A stretch of DNA of 64,000 nucleotides from Paenibacillus assamensis DSM 18201 (GTDB lineage Bacteria > Bacillota > Bacilli > Paenibacillales > Paenibacillaceae): positions 1 to 64,000 of the forward strand of contig NZ_AULU01000023.1 in the NCBI RefSeq assembly GCF_000422445.1, read 5' to 3'. The notes under the pieces are model-generated. The model was not told the DNA's origin. It did not search any database and was given only the letters and a program-made list of their open reading frames with translations. The translations under genes were made by a program, and so were the position numbers. Shown here in pieces: positions 10,148 through 20,327 of this stretch (the first letter of the stretch is position 1; the number at the start of each line of letters is the position of its first letter).

Positions 10148-10195
10148 ATGGCAGCTTCCCTGTCCTTGTGAATTAACTTCTTTATCTCTTACATC

Positions 10196-11110
10196 CTAAG
10201 TTTCTAGTCGTTCAACCAAAGTAGTTAAATCTTCTTTATTAAACTGATATGCCTCGTTACAGAAATGACAAACGACTTCTGCCTGCCCTTCTTCTTCAAT
10301 AAGCTCGTTCAATTCTTGCTTACCTAGACTAATTAATGTCGCCTCCACGCGTTCACGGGAACATTGACAGCGGAACTCAATCGGATGCGTATCCATGATT
10401 TGTACATCATCTACAATCTGACCAAGCAGCTCTTCAAGCTCAAGACCTTGATCCAACAACGTCGTCACTGGCGGCAGTACACTTAGTGATTTCTCAATCT
10501 TCGTAATCTGCTCATCGCTTAAGCCTGGCAACAGCTGAATAATAAATCCACCCGCATGAAGAACCGTATTGTCGGTATCCACTAGAACGCCTAATCCTAC
10601 AGCTGATGGTGTTTGCTCAGATGTAGCAAAGTAATACGTAAAGTCTTCACCCAGCTCACCCGAAACGATAGGGGAACTCCCCCGATAAGGCTCTTTAAGC
10701 CCCAAATCTTTAATGATGTGGATGAATCCATCACGACCAACTGCACCTGCGACATCTAACTTGCCTTCACTATTGCTTGCAAGATGGACTTGCGGATGTG
10801 TCGCATAACCACGAACTTCCCCTTTAGCGTTGGCATCTGCCACAATTTTACCAATTGGTCCGTCGCCGTTTACTTGCACAGTCAGCTTCTCTTCGCCCTT
10901 AAGCATGGCTCCCATCATCGCAGCTGCAGTAACCGTACGGCCAAGCGCAGCCGTAGCCGTAGGATAAGTCTGATGACGGTGCTGTAATTCATCGACTAGC
11001 TTCGTCGTACGAACTGCAAATACACGTACCTGTCCTTGCATAGCCACACCACGCACAAGCATGTCTGAACGATTTTCTGTTGTTGTTTGTTCTGCATTTA
11101 TTTCTAACAT
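10196..11110 (-). CDS. hslO: Redox-regulated chaperone Hsp33
   Basis: Cytosolic holdase activated by oxidation and unfolding. The 304-residue protein has the Hsp33 core from MLVRGVAMQGQVRVFAVRTT. The redox zinc switch is CQC (Cys248, Cys250) and CHFC (Cys281, Cys284). ATG at 11110 has GGGAGG about 12 nt upstream. An internal ATG at residue 17 also fits the family start. It sits between coaX and the yacD-like PPIase, the order seen in B. subtilis. Confidence 0.96.
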   Translation of the reverse strand: MLEINAEQTTTENRSDMLVRGVAMQGQVRVFAVRTTKLVDELQHRHQTYPTATAALGRTVTAAAMMGAMLKGEEKLTVQVNGDGPIGKIVADANAKGEVRGYATHPQVHLASNSEGKLDVAGAVGRDGFIHIIKDLGLKEPYRGSSPIVSGELGEDFTYYFATSEQTPSAVGLGVLVDTDNTVLHAGGFIIQLLPGLSDEQITKIEKSLSVLPPVTTLLDQGLELEELLGQIVDDVQIMDTHPIEFRCQCSRERVEATLISLGKQELNELIEEEGQAEVVCHFCNEAYQFNKEDLTTLVERLET

Positions 11111-11227
11111 TTCAATTGATGCCTCCCGTTCCTACATACACTTAGACGCGAATACAGCCATTTAGGTTACGCATCTAAAAGCTTTCTTTATATTTACTAT
11201 TTGTTAGGTTTGTTAATTATATCGACT

Positions 11228-11998
11228 TTATTTGTTCCGAAGATAAATTAAGCGCAATCCTTCCAAGGTTAACAGCGGATCCGTCTGGTCAATGGATCGG
11301 GATTCACTTGCTATCATCTCGGCTAACCCGCCAGTTGCAATGACAAGCGGCTTTGTTCCAAGCTCATCTTCAATACGACCAACAATTCCATCAACCTGTC
11401 CAGCATAACCGAAAATAATACCCGCCTGCATCGAATGCACTGTATTTCTTCCAATGACTGATTTCGGCTTCGTTAACTCGATACGTGGCAGCTTGGCAGC
11501 ACGTTGATAAAGCGCCTCCGTAGAAATGCCAATACCGGGTAGAATAGCCCCGCCCAAATAACTGCCCTGCTCATCAATCACATCAAAAGTTGTTGCTGTA
11601 CCAAAGTCAACAACAACAAGCGGCCCGTGACCGCCATATTGGTCAATCGCAGCAACCGCATTCACAATACGATCTGCGCCTACTTCTTTCGGGTTCTCAT
11701 AGCGTATGTTCAATCCTGTCTTTACACCAGGACCTACAACAAGCGGTGTGTTCTTCAAATATTTCGTGCACATCTCCTCAATTGTACGCATAATAGGCGG
11801 CACAACAGATGATATGATAACCCCGTGCAGATCATTAATAGCCACTCCCGCCATTGAGAATAGATTATTGATCATGACACCATACTCATCCGATGTTGCT
11901 TGACGATTAGTCGATAAGCGCCAATGATGGAGCAGCGTGCTCTCTTCATACACACCTAATACTATGTTGGTATTGCCTATATCGACGACCAATATCAC
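11228..11998 (-). CDS. coaX: Pantothenate kinase, type III
   Basis: Phosphorylates pantothenate in the first step of CoA synthesis; an ASKHA-fold enzyme insensitive to CoA feedback. [13 protein letters not shown] at the N terminus is the phosphate-binding motif. [11 protein letters not shown] and [13 protein letters not shown] contain the catalytic Asp and substrate residues. A GTG at 11998 is chosen: AAGAAGG lies 8 nt upstream and it gives the canonical MILVVDIGN start, only 4 nt after the nadC stop. The longer frame from 12022 would overlap nadC. Confidence 0.95.
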   Translation of the reverse strand: MILVVDIGNTNIVLGVYEESTLLHHWRLSTNRQATSDEYGVMINNLFSMAGVAINDLHGVIISSVVPPIMRTIEEMCTKYLKNTPLVVGPGVKTGLNIRYENPKEVGADRIVNAVAAIDQYGGHGPLVVVDFGTATTFDVIDEQGSYLGGAILPGIGISTEALYQRAAKLPRIELTKPKSVIGRNTVHSMQAGIIFGYAGQVDGIVGRIEDELGTKPLVIATGGLAEMIASESRSIDQTDPLLTLEGLRLIYLRNK

Positions 11999-12002
11999 AA
12001 CG

Positions 12003-12866
12003 TTAACCTTCTTTCTGTTCATTCAAATCAAGACTTATATCCAAAGCATGGAACGAATACGTAAGCGCACCCACTGAAATAATATCAACACCAGTTAATG
12101 CCTTATCACGAATTGTATCCAGATTTACACCACCGGATGCCTCAATCAATATATGAGGAGAATGGGCGCGAATAACTTGGACCGCTTCACGCATCTGTTC
12201 CAACTGCATATTGTCGAGCATAATAATATCAGCCTGTGCCTCCAGCGCTTCCTGCACTTGTTCCAAAGATTCCGTCTCTACTTCCACTTTCATGGTGTAG
12301 GGAATATGCTGTTTAGCGCGAGCAACCGCTTCACGAATACCACCGGCACCTTTAATATGATTATCCTTGATCATAACTGCATCATACAACCCAAAGCGAT
12401 GGTTTGATCCTCCACCAACTCGGACTGCGTACTTTTCCAATGCACGATGACCGGGCGTCGTCTTACGAGTATCAACGAGTTTAACTTCAAGATCAATTAT
12501 CGCTTGTACATAAGAAGATGCTTTAGTAGCAATGCCAGATAAACGCTGCATCATATTCAATGCTAACCGCTCACCTTGCAAAATACTAGCTGTATCACCT
12601 TCCACTTCAGCCAATACTGTCCCTTTGGAAACACGATCTCCTTCTTGCACAAGGGCATGGAATCGCAAACTAGAATCAACTACCTCAAATACAGCTTCTG
12701 CAACAGGAAGACCTGCAATGATTCCTTCTTCCTTCGCATGAATAATACCTTTCGATTGATGGCCTTGAGGAATGGTAAAAGCAGTCGTTACATCCCCAGT
12801 ACCAATATCCTCCCGTAACCATGCTGTTATTTGATCACGCAGCATAAGCCGTTCGATATTAAACAT
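12003..12866 (-). CDS. nadC: Nicotinate-nucleotide pyrophosphorylase (quinolinate phosphoribosyltransferase)
   Basis: Converts quinolinate and PRPP to nicotinate mononucleotide, the last step of de novo synthesis of the NAD precursor. Motifs include [50 protein letters not shown] (split here in function between PRPP and quinolinate contacts), [11 protein letters not shown] and the C-terminal [14 protein letters not shown] 12866 has GAGGAG 10 nt upstream; a TTG two codons earlier is the alternative. The gene overlaps the end of nadB by a few bases, so the two are coupled. Confidence 0.96.
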   Translation of the reverse strand: MFNIERLMLRDQITAWLREDIGTGDVTTAFTIPQGHQSKGIIHAKEEGIIAGLPVAEAVFEVVDSSLRFHALVQEGDRVSKGTVLAEVEGDTASILQGERLALNMMQRLSGIATKASSYVQAIIDLEVKLVDTRKTTPGHRALEKYAVRVGGGSNHRFGLYDAVMIKDNHIKGAGGIREAVARAKQHIPYTMKVEVETESLEQVQEALEAQADIIMLDNMQLEQMREAVQVIRAHSPHILIEASGGVNLDTIRDKALTGVDIISVGALTYSFHALDISLDLNEQKEG

Positions 12867-14475
12867 GAGCAATTCTCTCCTCTGTTATCCCTTGTCCCCG
12901 TTGAACTAGCGTATGCTTCAACCAACGTTCATCACTACGCTCTGGATAATCCAACCGATAATGAGCACCACGACTCTCTTGCCTCCATTGCGCACTATCA
13001 GTGGTCAGCTTGGCACAAGTAAGTAAATTCGCAAATTCGAAATCTTCCCGACGTGTTAATCGAGCTTGTAAAAAACCAAACTGACGCTGCAATTCTTCTT
13101 GACCTTTGCTGAGGCTTTGTTCATCTCGATGCAGCCCTACATAACGAACCATGACCTTTTGCAGCTTCAAACGACGCTCGACGACCGCCTGTATCGGCAA
13201 GTCCTTGCGCCCATCATTATACTCAAGCTTTGCATTCAACTCCGAAATAGGATTAAGCGTATCGATGCGTTCCACGATTCGGCGTCCAAATACGATTGCC
13301 TCCGATAGCGAATTGCTGGCGAGACGATTTGCACCATGCACACCTGTAGACGAAGCTTCGCCGCAAGCAAACAATCGTGTTAGATTGGTCTCACCATTTA
13401 AATCTGTCTTTACACCACCCATCGTATAATGGGCAGCTGGGGCAACAGGAATCCAATCACTAGATAAATCGAGCCCATACTGTAGGCAGGTTTCATATAT
13501 AGTTGGGAAACGATGCTTAACCATCTCTTCTGATTCATGCGTCATATCTAAGTATACAAAGGTTGACTTCGTCTCTTCCATCTCACTTACAATCGCTCGA
13601 GCCACAATATCGCGTGGAGCCAGTTCGAGCTGCGGATGGTAGTTGCTCATGAAACGCTCGCCTTTAATGTTGCGGAGAACTGCCCCTTCACCACGCACAG
13701 CTTCCGATACAAGAAAGCGTGGAGCACCTGGATAACAGAGGGCTGTGGGATGGAACTGAATAAACTCCATATCTTGAATAACTGCACCAGCTCGATAGGC
13801 CATTGCAATCCCATCTCCAGTAGCAACCTCAGGGTTAGTTGTATAGCGATACATCTGTCCTGCGCCGCCTGTACATAGCACAGTTGCCTTCCCAGTTAAG
13901 TATAAACGTTCTCCCGTTGGCCGTTGAATAAGAGCGCCACGACATTCGTTCTCATGGACCATGAGATCTATTGCAAAATGATCATCCCATACTTCAATAT
14001 TAGAAATCGTTCCTACTTTATCAGCAAGTGCACGGACAATTTCAAAGCCTGTTGCATCACCTTGCGCATGCAAAATGCGACGGTGACTGTGAGCGCCTTC
14101 TTTGGTTAATGCAAGCTCACCATTTTCAAGGTCGAATGTCGTGCCCATCTTCATAAGCTCTTTTACGCCTTCAGGTCCTTCGTGTACAAGTGCATCTACA
14201 GCTCCTTCTACACAGAGACCTGCTCCAGCAAAAAGCGTGTCTTGTCGATGATATAATGGCGAATCATCATCTGCGATAACAGCAGCAATACCACCTTGGG
14301 CGTAACGCGTATTGCTGTCGAATACTGATTTCTTCGTAATGAGTGTTACCCGATAGTGCTTGCTCGCCAAAATAGCAGTATATAGACCAGCTATACCAGC
14401 TCCGATAATAATAACATCTGTCTCCACTTGTGGCAGGGTATCTAAAGAGAAATCAACTAAGTAACGCGGTATCAT
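12859..14475 (-). CDS. nadB: L-aspartate oxidase
   Basis: FAD enzyme that oxidises L-aspartate to iminoaspartate, which NadA condenses with dihydroxyacetone phosphate to quinolinate. The 538-residue protein has the dinucleotide motif DVIIIGAGIAGLYTAIL (about 20-36), RYAQGGIAA, FIQFHPTAL, the HYTMGGV segment and the C-terminal helical domain of the succinate dehydrogenase/fumarate reductase flavoprotein family. Length is usual. It lies between nadA and nadC. In B. subtilis the nad genes are at a different locus, so their place here next to coaX is lineage-specific. Confidence 0.97.
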   Translation of the reverse strand: MIPRYLVDFSLDTLPQVETDVIIIGAGIAGLYTAILASKHYRVTLITKKSVFDSNTRYAQGGIAAVIADDDSPLYHRQDTLFAGAGLCVEGAVDALVHEGPEGVKELMKMGTTFDLENGELALTKEGAHSHRRILHAQGDATGFEIVRALADKVGTISNIEVWDDHFAIDLMVHENECRGALIQRPTGERLYLTGKATVLCTGGAGQMYRYTTNPEVATGDGIAMAYRAGAVIQDMEFIQFHPTALCYPGAPRFLVSEAVRGEGAVLRNIKGERFMSNYHPQLELAPRDIVARAIVSEMEETKSTFVYLDMTHESEEMVKHRFPTIYETCLQYGLDLSSDWIPVAPAAHYTMGGVKTDLNGETNLTRLFACGEASSTGVHGANRLASNSLSEAIVFGRRIVERIDTLNPISELNAKLEYNDGRKDLPIQAVVERRLKLQKVMVRYVGLHRDEQSLSKGQEELQRQFGFLQARLTRREDFEFANLLTCAKLTTDSAQWRQESRGAHYRLDYPERSDERWLKHTLVQRGQGITEERIAHV

Positions 14476-14545
14476 GACCGTTCACTCCTTCTATCTTTAT
14501 ACCTCTACTAACATACGATAGGCTTGAACAGAAGAGTAGCGCATG

Positions 14546-15490
14546 CTACTTTACCTGTAACATGCGCTCCAATGATAGCCGTGCTTGCTCAGCAACATGT
14601 GGCGGCACATAAATTTGCGGCGCCATGTTCTCCAAACACTTCACTAGCTTCTTTAAATTGTTCACCTTCATATTCGGACATACCAAATACTTCGTAGCAA
14701 AGTGGAATGACTTATGAGGACTGTCTTTACGAAGCTGATACCCGGTTCCGTCCTCAGTACCTACAATAAATTCTGTACATTCTGAATCTCTACAATATTC
14801 AAGTATGGCAGTCGTGCTGCCTACAAAGTCTCCCATCGCAACCACTTCAGGGCGACACTCTGGATGAACGACGAATTGGGCATTCGGATACTGAGCTTTC
14901 ATCTCCACAACATCCTTGACTGTAAGCATGTCGTGCGTATTACAATATCCTTCCCAAATAATCATTTCCCGACCTGTCTTCTGCTGTACATAATGGCCTA
15001 GATTCTTGTCAGGCACCCAAATAATTTCTTCCGCATCCAACGACTCGATCACCTTCACCGCATTGGATGATGTACAGCATATATCGGTTTCCGCCTTTAT
15101 ATCAGCGGATGAATTAATATATGTAACCACCTTAGCATTCGGATGCTGAGCCTTCAACTTGCGAAGACCATCAACATGGACCATATCTGCCATTGGACAG
15201 CCGGCACGTTCATCAGGAATGATAACCGTTTTGTTCGGTGCTAGTATTTTAGCGCTCTCACCCATAAAGTGAACCCCGCAAAATACAATCACTTCCGCAT
15301 CTGTCTGTGCGGCTTTTTGAGCCAACAAAAAAGAATCCCCTCGAAAATCTGCCACTTCTTGAATCTCATCTCGCTGATAATAATGAGCTAAAATAATAGC
15401 GTTTCTTTCTTTCTTCAACTGCTCAAGCCGCTCGCGCAGCTCGCGATTCTGCTCTTCTTTGCGCGCTAATGCCAATGCTTCCAATTGCAC
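14546..15490 (-). CDS. nadA: Quinolinate synthase A
   Basis: A [4Fe-4S] enzyme that makes quinolinate. Shows ILAHYYQRDEIQEVADFRGDS (split family motif), cysteines in VIVFCGVHFMGE, DICCTSSNA, VHPECRPEV and YLVCPNM that include the cluster ligands, and the late GTEDGTGYQL. The GTG at 15490 is preferred: GGAGTGGG lies 10 nt upstream, and the promoter -10 at 15526-15531 puts transcription start near 15519, so an ATG at 15523 would not be in the mRNA. First gene of nadA-nadB-nadC-coaX. Confidence 0.95.
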   Translation of the reverse strand: MQLEALALARKEEQNRELRERLEQLKKERNAIILAHYYQRDEIQEVADFRGDSFLLAQKAAQTDAEVIVFCGVHFMGESAKILAPNKTVIIPDERAGCPMADMVHVDGLRKLKAQHPNAKVVTYINSSADIKAETDICCTSSNAVKVIESLDAEEIIWVPDKNLGHYVQQKTGREMIIWEGYCNTHDMLTVKDVVEMKAQYPNAQFVVHPECRPEVVAMGDFVGSTTAILEYCRDSECTEFIVGTEDGTGYQLRKDSPHKSFHFATKYLVCPNMKVNNLKKLVKCLENMAPQIYVPPHVAEQARLSLERMLQVK

Positions 15491-15525
15491 GTAGGACCCA
15501 CTCCTTGGCCTTGTCATTAACACTT

Positions 15526-15554
15526 AATTTACACAACGGTAGTACGTGTGTCAA
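15526..15554 (-). promoter_or_regulatory. nadABC promoter, with a possible NAD-repressor site
   Basis: Minus-strand -35 TTGACA (15549-15554), 17-bp spacer, -10 TAAATT (15526-15531). Around it lies a loose dyad of ACACA/TGTGT elements, the kind of sequence bound by the niacin-responsive NiaR/NadR family. The regulator call is inference only. Confidence 0.75.
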
Positions 15555-15659
15555 TTCACAAATACAGCTCAAGTAATAACTAATCACCTGATATATCGCG
15601 CTTAATCAACGTCAGCCGCCCTGATGCGCTGAAAACTAATTTTTTTCTATGGAAAGATA

Positions 15660-15693
15660 TAAAAATAAGAGCACACCCAAAGGGCGTGCTCTT
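15660..15693 (-). terminator. Terminator after ftsH
   Basis: Stem AAGAGCACGCCC / GGGTGTGCTCTT (one G-U pair) with a 3-nt loop at 15667-15693, followed on the minus strand by ATTTTTAT. It is 33 bp past the ftsH stop and separates ftsH from the nad promoter. Confidence 0.9.
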
Positions 15694-15726
15694 ACCTAAA
15701 TGAACAGCAGGCTAGGCCACTGTTGC

Positions 15727-17871
15727 TTACTTATTCTCATCCTTCTTCTCCACATCAGGAGTTGAAGAATCATTCGTCGTTGTTTGTTCAAGATTAACTG
15801 CTGGCTTTTCCTCATTATCAGGCTTGCCAACCAGATTAATCTTCACATCACTTGTACGATTGTTATCCGCTGGAGGAAGAATATCCACATGCGGCTCTTC
15901 CTTAGATTCCGTTGGCTGCTCCACAGAAGTTGGAGCTTTCTCAGCGTTATCTTCGGATGTAGCCGTTGTTTCCTTCTTGCTCAATGTTACGGATGGACCG
16001 CCAGATGTTGTATCCGAATCAGCTAACTTACCATTGTCGATAAGCTCTTTAATCTGTTCGAAATCAAGCGTCTCTTTCTCAAGAAGCGTCTGAGCGATAA
16101 GATGAACTTCACGCTCATGCTTCTTAAGCAAGTTTCTCGCGATATCGTAGCAAGAATTGATAATGCTTTGCATCTCTTCATCGATCTGATAAGCGATCGT
16201 ATCGGAGTAGTTCTGCTCATGACCAAGATCACGACCTAGGAATACTTCACCTTGACGTGTACCAAATTGCATTGGACCGAGCTTATCACTCATACCGTAC
16301 TCCATAATCATACTGCGTACGATGCGAGTTGCTTGTTGGAAGTCACTATAAGCCCCTGTACCGATCTCGCCGATGAAGATTTCTTCAGCGACACGACCAC
16401 CGAGTAGACCCGTTACTTTATCCAACAACTCTTGCTTCGTAACGAGCATACGATCTTCCTTCGGCAGCATAATGACGTATCCGCCTGCTTTACCGCGTGG
16501 AATAATCGTAACTTTGTGAACCATATCAGCATGCTCCAAGAAGTAGCCGATAATCGTATGACCTGCTTCGTGATAAGCGACGATTCGCTTCTCGCGATCA
16601 CTAATCATGCGGCTGCGCTTCTCTGTACCAACGATGACACGGTCAATTGCCTCATCAACGTCCTGCATAACAATTTCTTTATGGTTCTTACGAGCGGCTA
16701 GAAGCGCTGCTTCATTCAACAAGTTCTCAAGGTCTGCACCTGTAAAACCAGTTGTCCGCTTCGCAATTGTGTTCAAGTTAACATCTTTAGCTAACGGCTT
16801 GTTGCGCGCATGTACATGCAACACAGATTCACGGCCTTTAACATCTGGGCGATCTACCGTAATCTGACGGTCAAAACGTCCCGGACGAAGCAAGGCTGGA
16901 TCTAAAATGTCAGGGCGGTTCGTCGCTGCAACGATAATAATACCTTCATTAGCGCCGAAGCCATCCATCTCAACAAGCAATTGGTTAAGCGTTTGTTCAC
17001 GCTCGTCATGACCACCGCCGACCCCAGCTCCACGCTGGCGACCCACTGCGTCAATCTCATCAATAAAGATAATACATGGTGCATTCTTCTTTGCATTCTC
17101 GAACAAGTCCCTTACACGGGAAGCACCGACACCGACGAACATTTCGACGAAGTCAGAGCCAGAAATACTGAAGAATGGCACACCCGCTTCACCTGCTACT
17201 GCACGCGCAAGAAGTGTCTTACCTGTTCCCGGAGGACCGTTCAACAGGACACCTTTAGGAATACGTGCACCAAGTGCTGCAAACTTGCGAGGGTCTTTAA
17301 GGAACTCAACGACCTCAACAAGCTCCTGCTTCTCTTCATCTGCACCAGCTACGTCCTCAAACGTAACTTTCTTCTTCTCTTCATTGTACAAGCGAGCACG
17401 GCTCTTACCGAAGTTCATAACCTTGCCGCCGCCACCTTGGGCTTGATTGAACAAGAAGAAGAATAGGATGAACATAATAATTAACGGAAGGAAGGAAGTT
17501 AGAAGCGTTAGCCAGATGCTAGGCTCCTTCATCTTCACCCAATCAACCTTCAGATCCTTCTGTGTATCAGTAGCCTTAGTAATCTCTTCTACAGCCGAAT
17601 CAGTGTCCGGTATGTAAGTAACAAATTCCTTGGACTTAGTCCCTGCAGGGGCATCTTTAGGAATGTTCTTATATTTACCGATGACTAGGTTGGATCGACC
17701 TTCATATTGAACTTTAAGTTCTTCTATATTACCGGCTGCTAGTTCTTTACGGAACTGGTCGTATCTTGGATTGTGAGCGGCTTCTTTCCCACTGCCTAAA
17801 AACTGGGCGATCCCCACTACAACCAGAAAAATAATTAGATAAAAACCAGAGTTCTTGATGAAGCGACTCAT
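15727..17871 (-). CDS. ftsH: ATP-dependent zinc metalloprotease FtsH
   Basis: Hexameric membrane AAA+ protease that degrades damaged membrane proteins and short-lived regulators and is needed for sporulation in Bacillus. The 714-residue protein has two membrane segments (about 8-26 and 119-141) flanking an extracytoplasmic domain. Walker A is GPPGTGKT (212-219) and Walker [10 protein letters not shown]. The second region of homology includes RPGRFDRQI, and the zinc motif is HEAGH. The last roughly 85 residues are acidic, Thr/Glu-rich and probably disordered. Monocistronic by promoter and terminator. Adjacent to hpt and tilS, as in many Firmicutes. Confidence 0.98.
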   Translation of the reverse strand: MSRFIKNSGFYLIIFLVVVGIAQFLGSGKEAAHNPRYDQFRKELAAGNIEELKVQYEGRSNLVIGKYKNIPKDAPAGTKSKEFVTYIPDTDSAVEEITKATDTQKDLKVDWVKMKEPSIWLTLLTSFLPLIIMFILFFFLFNQAQGGGGKVMNFGKSRARLYNEEKKKVTFEDVAGADEEKQELVEVVEFLKDPRKFAALGARIPKGVLLNGPPGTGKTLLARAVAGEAGVPFFSISGSDFVEMFVGVGASRVRDLFENAKKNAPCIIFIDEIDAVGRQRGAGVGGGHDEREQTLNQLLVEMDGFGANEGIIIVAATNRPDILDPALLRPGRFDRQITVDRPDVKGRESVLHVHARNKPLAKDVNLNTIAKRTTGFTGADLENLLNEAALLAARKNHKEIVMQDVDEAIDRVIVGTEKRSRMISDREKRIVAYHEAGHTIIGYFLEHADMVHKVTIIPRGKAGGYVIMLPKEDRMLVTKQELLDKVTGLLGGRVAEEIFIGEIGTGAYSDFQQATRIVRSMIMEYGMSDKLGPMQFGTRQGEVFLGRDLGHEQNYSDTIAYQIDEEMQSIINSCYDIARNLLKKHEREVHLIAQTLLEKETLDFEQIKELIDNGKLADSDTTSGGPSVTLSKKETTATSEDNAEKAPTSVEQPTESKEEPHVDILPPADNNRTSDVKINLVGKPDNEEKPAVNLEQTTTNDSSTPDVEKKDENK

Positions 17872-17900
17872 CCCCTACCTCCTCTCAAAGACACGAAATT

Positions 17901-17930
17901 ATTGTATCATAGCATGTCTCGCCATCACAA
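17901..17930 (-). promoter_or_regulatory. ftsH promoter (sigma-A)
   Basis: Minus-strand -35 TTGTGA (17925-17930), 18-bp spacer, -10 TACAAT (17901-17906), about 30 nt before the ftsH start. Confidence 0.65.
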
Positions 17931-17967
17931 CTCGACGCAACAGCAAATAGTTGTGACATGCTGCTGA

Positions 17968-18507
17968 TTATTTACTGTAGATTTGTGGCTTTAGAACACC
18001 GATATAAGGAAGATTGCGATATTCTTCAGCATAATCAAGACCATAGCCGACGATAAACTCATCTGGAAGTACAAATCCTTTGTAATCAGCTTCCATATTT
18101 GCAGAGCGTCGTGCAGGCTTGTCGAACAACGTTACTACTTTAATAGTAGCTGCCTTGCGTCCCTCTAGAATGTTGATCAAGTAGCTCAATGTAAGCCCTG
18201 TATCAATAATATCCTCTACAATGAGTACATCTCGACCTTCAACAGAAACATCCAAGTCCTTCAAAATACGAACGACTCCAGAAGATTCTGTAGATGCACC
18301 GTAGCTGGAAACAGCCATAAAGTCCATTTCCATTGGTACTTCAATGCGCTTAACCAAATCAGCCATAAATATAAATGCGCCTTTTAGTACACAAATGACG
18401 AGCGGCTTCTTGCCAGCATAATCGCGAGTTAGCTGTTCGCCCAACTCGTTTACTCTCGCCTGAATTTCTTCTTCACTTATTACTACTTTCTCAATGTCGT
18501 TATGCAA
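17968..18507 (-). CDS. hpt: Hypoxanthine (guanine) phosphoribosyltransferase
   Basis: Purine salvage: converts hypoxanthine or guanine plus PRPP to IMP or GMP. The PRPP loop is visible as [14 protein letters not shown], with DFMAVSSYG (flexible loop) and VVTLFDKP elsewhere. A TTG at 18507 is chosen as start because AGGAGGGG lies 8 nt upstream and gives the family terminus [15 protein letters not shown]; the frame opens at 18570 with no ribosome-binding site. It is followed by ftsH and preceded by tilS. In Bacillus, TilS and HprT interact to activate ftsH; whether they do here is unknown. Confidence 0.96.
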   Translation of the reverse strand: MHNDIEKVVISEEEIQARVNELGEQLTRDYAGKKPLVICVLKGAFIFMADLVKRIEVPMEMDFMAVSSYGASTESSGVVRILKDLDVSVEGRDVLIVEDIIDTGLTLSYLINILEGRKAATIKVVTLFDKPARRSANMEADYKGFVLPDEFIVGYGLDYAEEYRNLPYIGVLKPQIYSK

Positions 18508-18675
18508 TGATGGGCCCCTCCTAGAGTGAATACTAATACTTATGTAGTCCATTCCACCTTGATACGCCATTCACATCAATAGACGATACAAAAATTAGAA
18601 ATAGACCCATATAACCAGCAAGCAGTCATCTGCCGCGCTGCATACAAGATAACGGGAATCCGCCATGCACATTAC

Positions 18676-20256
18676 CTAAATGTTAGTCTCCAAAGACAAA
18701 TAAAGCATTGTGTCGGTATGAACCTGAACGAGTGCCTGATCAGAGCGACGTATGCCCGGCACCCAAAGTACCGTTCCATTACAATCTGTTACGATTGGAT
18801 AAACCTCTCGTAGTGACGCAGGAACTTTAGCATCGACGAACATATCTTGCACCTTTTTGCTTCCATTTAGTCCTTGAATCCTCATCCGGTCACCAGACTG
18901 CCTTGTGCGTATGTAGATTGGCCATTTCAATGCATCTGCATCAAATGCTGCATCATATGTCCCAACTGCTGTCGAGCTGCTTGATTTCCGCGATGTAATA
19001 CGCCAATGAAGCGTTGAGGCGTGAAACGGAATGACCGTACAACCTGCCTCGTCAGGACGCTGCAAAGTTATGGTCTGATCCTCATTCAACTGTTCCATGC
19101 GGGGAAATGGTCGTAGCCAGAGCAGTTGGCCATATTCACGTCGGCATTCCATGCCTTGGCCTATATCCGTCTTCCAAGTGGAAGGTACGTCACGTAGCGT
19201 TGCTAGTCGAACGCGCTCAATGGTGTCATAATCAATCGGATCCGCTACTTTATAAAGATAATTTAATATTAGTTTAATCAATCTACGTTGTAAAGCGACA
19301 TGTAGCTTCAAAAAGTCCTCTCGTGCCACGATACATCCTGCTTCATAGAGCGTTTGATATACCTCGACCCTCGAAACATGATTCCTGACACTGGAAATAT
19401 GCACACCTGTCTCTTCATCCCACTTCTCAACATAGCTGTTATACCATGCATTTGCTTCCTGCTCCATCCAATCATGATCAGCTCGGAGCGTATCTGCAAT
19501 TCGACAAATGGATTGTACAGCTTGAGGGTTCTCCTGTTCGAGCAATGGCATAATATCCAGTCTTACTCGATTGCGCAAATACGTTCTTTTCTCATTGCTG
19601 CTATCCTCAGCATATTGAATTTGCTCTTGTTCACACATATCGACAATATCCTTTTTTCGCATATCCAGCAACGGTCTTATGTAATGGAATAAAGGTGCGG
19701 TATCAAGAGAGACGCTGCTACTTTGTCTATCATCTGCCCGTCTCCAGGACATACCTGACAAGCCGCCTGTCCCTGCCCCACGCAAAATACGCATCAGAAC
19801 CGTTTCTGCTTGGTCGTCTGCATGATGGGCTAATGCTATGTAGGAAGCTCCGTGTTTTTCTGCGATTTGACGCAAATATGTATAACGCAGCTCTCTTGCT
19901 GCTGCCTGGGCATTCATCTTTTGTTCTATTGCGTAAGAAGGTGCATCTACCCTTGCGATCTCACAGGGGAGTCCAATCCATTGCGCCTCTCTACGGACAA
20001 GCTCTGCCTCTGCGTCCGATTCTTCTCCCCGAAACCCATGATGGACATGTGCAACAATGACATGCCTAGGGGCAGCACCTAGATGTTGCCGTAGGGCAGC
20101 AAACATATGCATCATCAACATGGAATCTGGACCTCCAGATACAGCCAATACTACACTATCCCCTTGCTTCCATAAGCAGTTCTGCTGTAGCAACTGTACC
20201 CTTTCCTCAATCCAATGCGCCCATCCCTCCGTATGATTTGACTTGCTTGCTGTCAT
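18676..20256 (-). CDS. tilS: tRNA(Ile)-lysidine synthase
   Basis: Modifies C34 of the CAU-anticodon tRNA-Ile to lysidine using ATP and lysine, an essential decoding step. The 526-residue protein has the PP-loop SGGPDS (about 40-45), HVHHGFRG, HHADDQAETVLMRILRGAG, then the PLLDMRKKDI segment and C-terminal TilS substrate-binding domains (from about 400). Length is at the long end for Firmicutes. It sits directly upstream of hpt and ftsH, and downstream of yabT. Confidence 0.96.
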   Translation of the reverse strand: MTASKSNHTEGWAHWIEERVQLLQQNCLWKQGDSVVLAVSGGPDSMLMMHMFAALRQHLGAAPRHVIVAHVHHGFRGEESDAEAELVRREAQWIGLPCEIARVDAPSYAIEQKMNAQAAARELRYTYLRQIAEKHGASYIALAHHADDQAETVLMRILRGAGTGGLSGMSWRRADDRQSSSVSLDTAPLFHYIRPLLDMRKKDIVDMCEQEQIQYAEDSSNEKRTYLRNRVRLDIMPLLEQENPQAVQSICRIADTLRADHDWMEQEANAWYNSYVEKWDEETGVHISSVRNHVSRVEVYQTLYEAGCIVAREDFLKLHVALQRRLIKLILNYLYKVADPIDYDTIERVRLATLRDVPSTWKTDIGQGMECRREYGQLLWLRPFPRMEQLNEDQTITLQRPDEAGCTVIPFHASTLHWRITSRKSSSSTAVGTYDAAFDADALKWPIYIRTRQSGDRMRIQGLNGSKKVQDMFVDAKVPASLREVYPIVTDCNGTVLWVPGIRRSDQALVQVHTDTMLYLSLETNI

Positions 20257-20327
20257 TGTTGGTCCTCCAGCCTATTAACCAATACTATTATGGTTTATTC
20301 ATCCGTTCATAAATTTTAATTACATAC

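Noticed and set aside
15784-16093. Overlapping plus-strand frames opposite the ftsH tail
   Set aside because: They arise from the low-complexity Thr/Glu codons of FtsH; no support.
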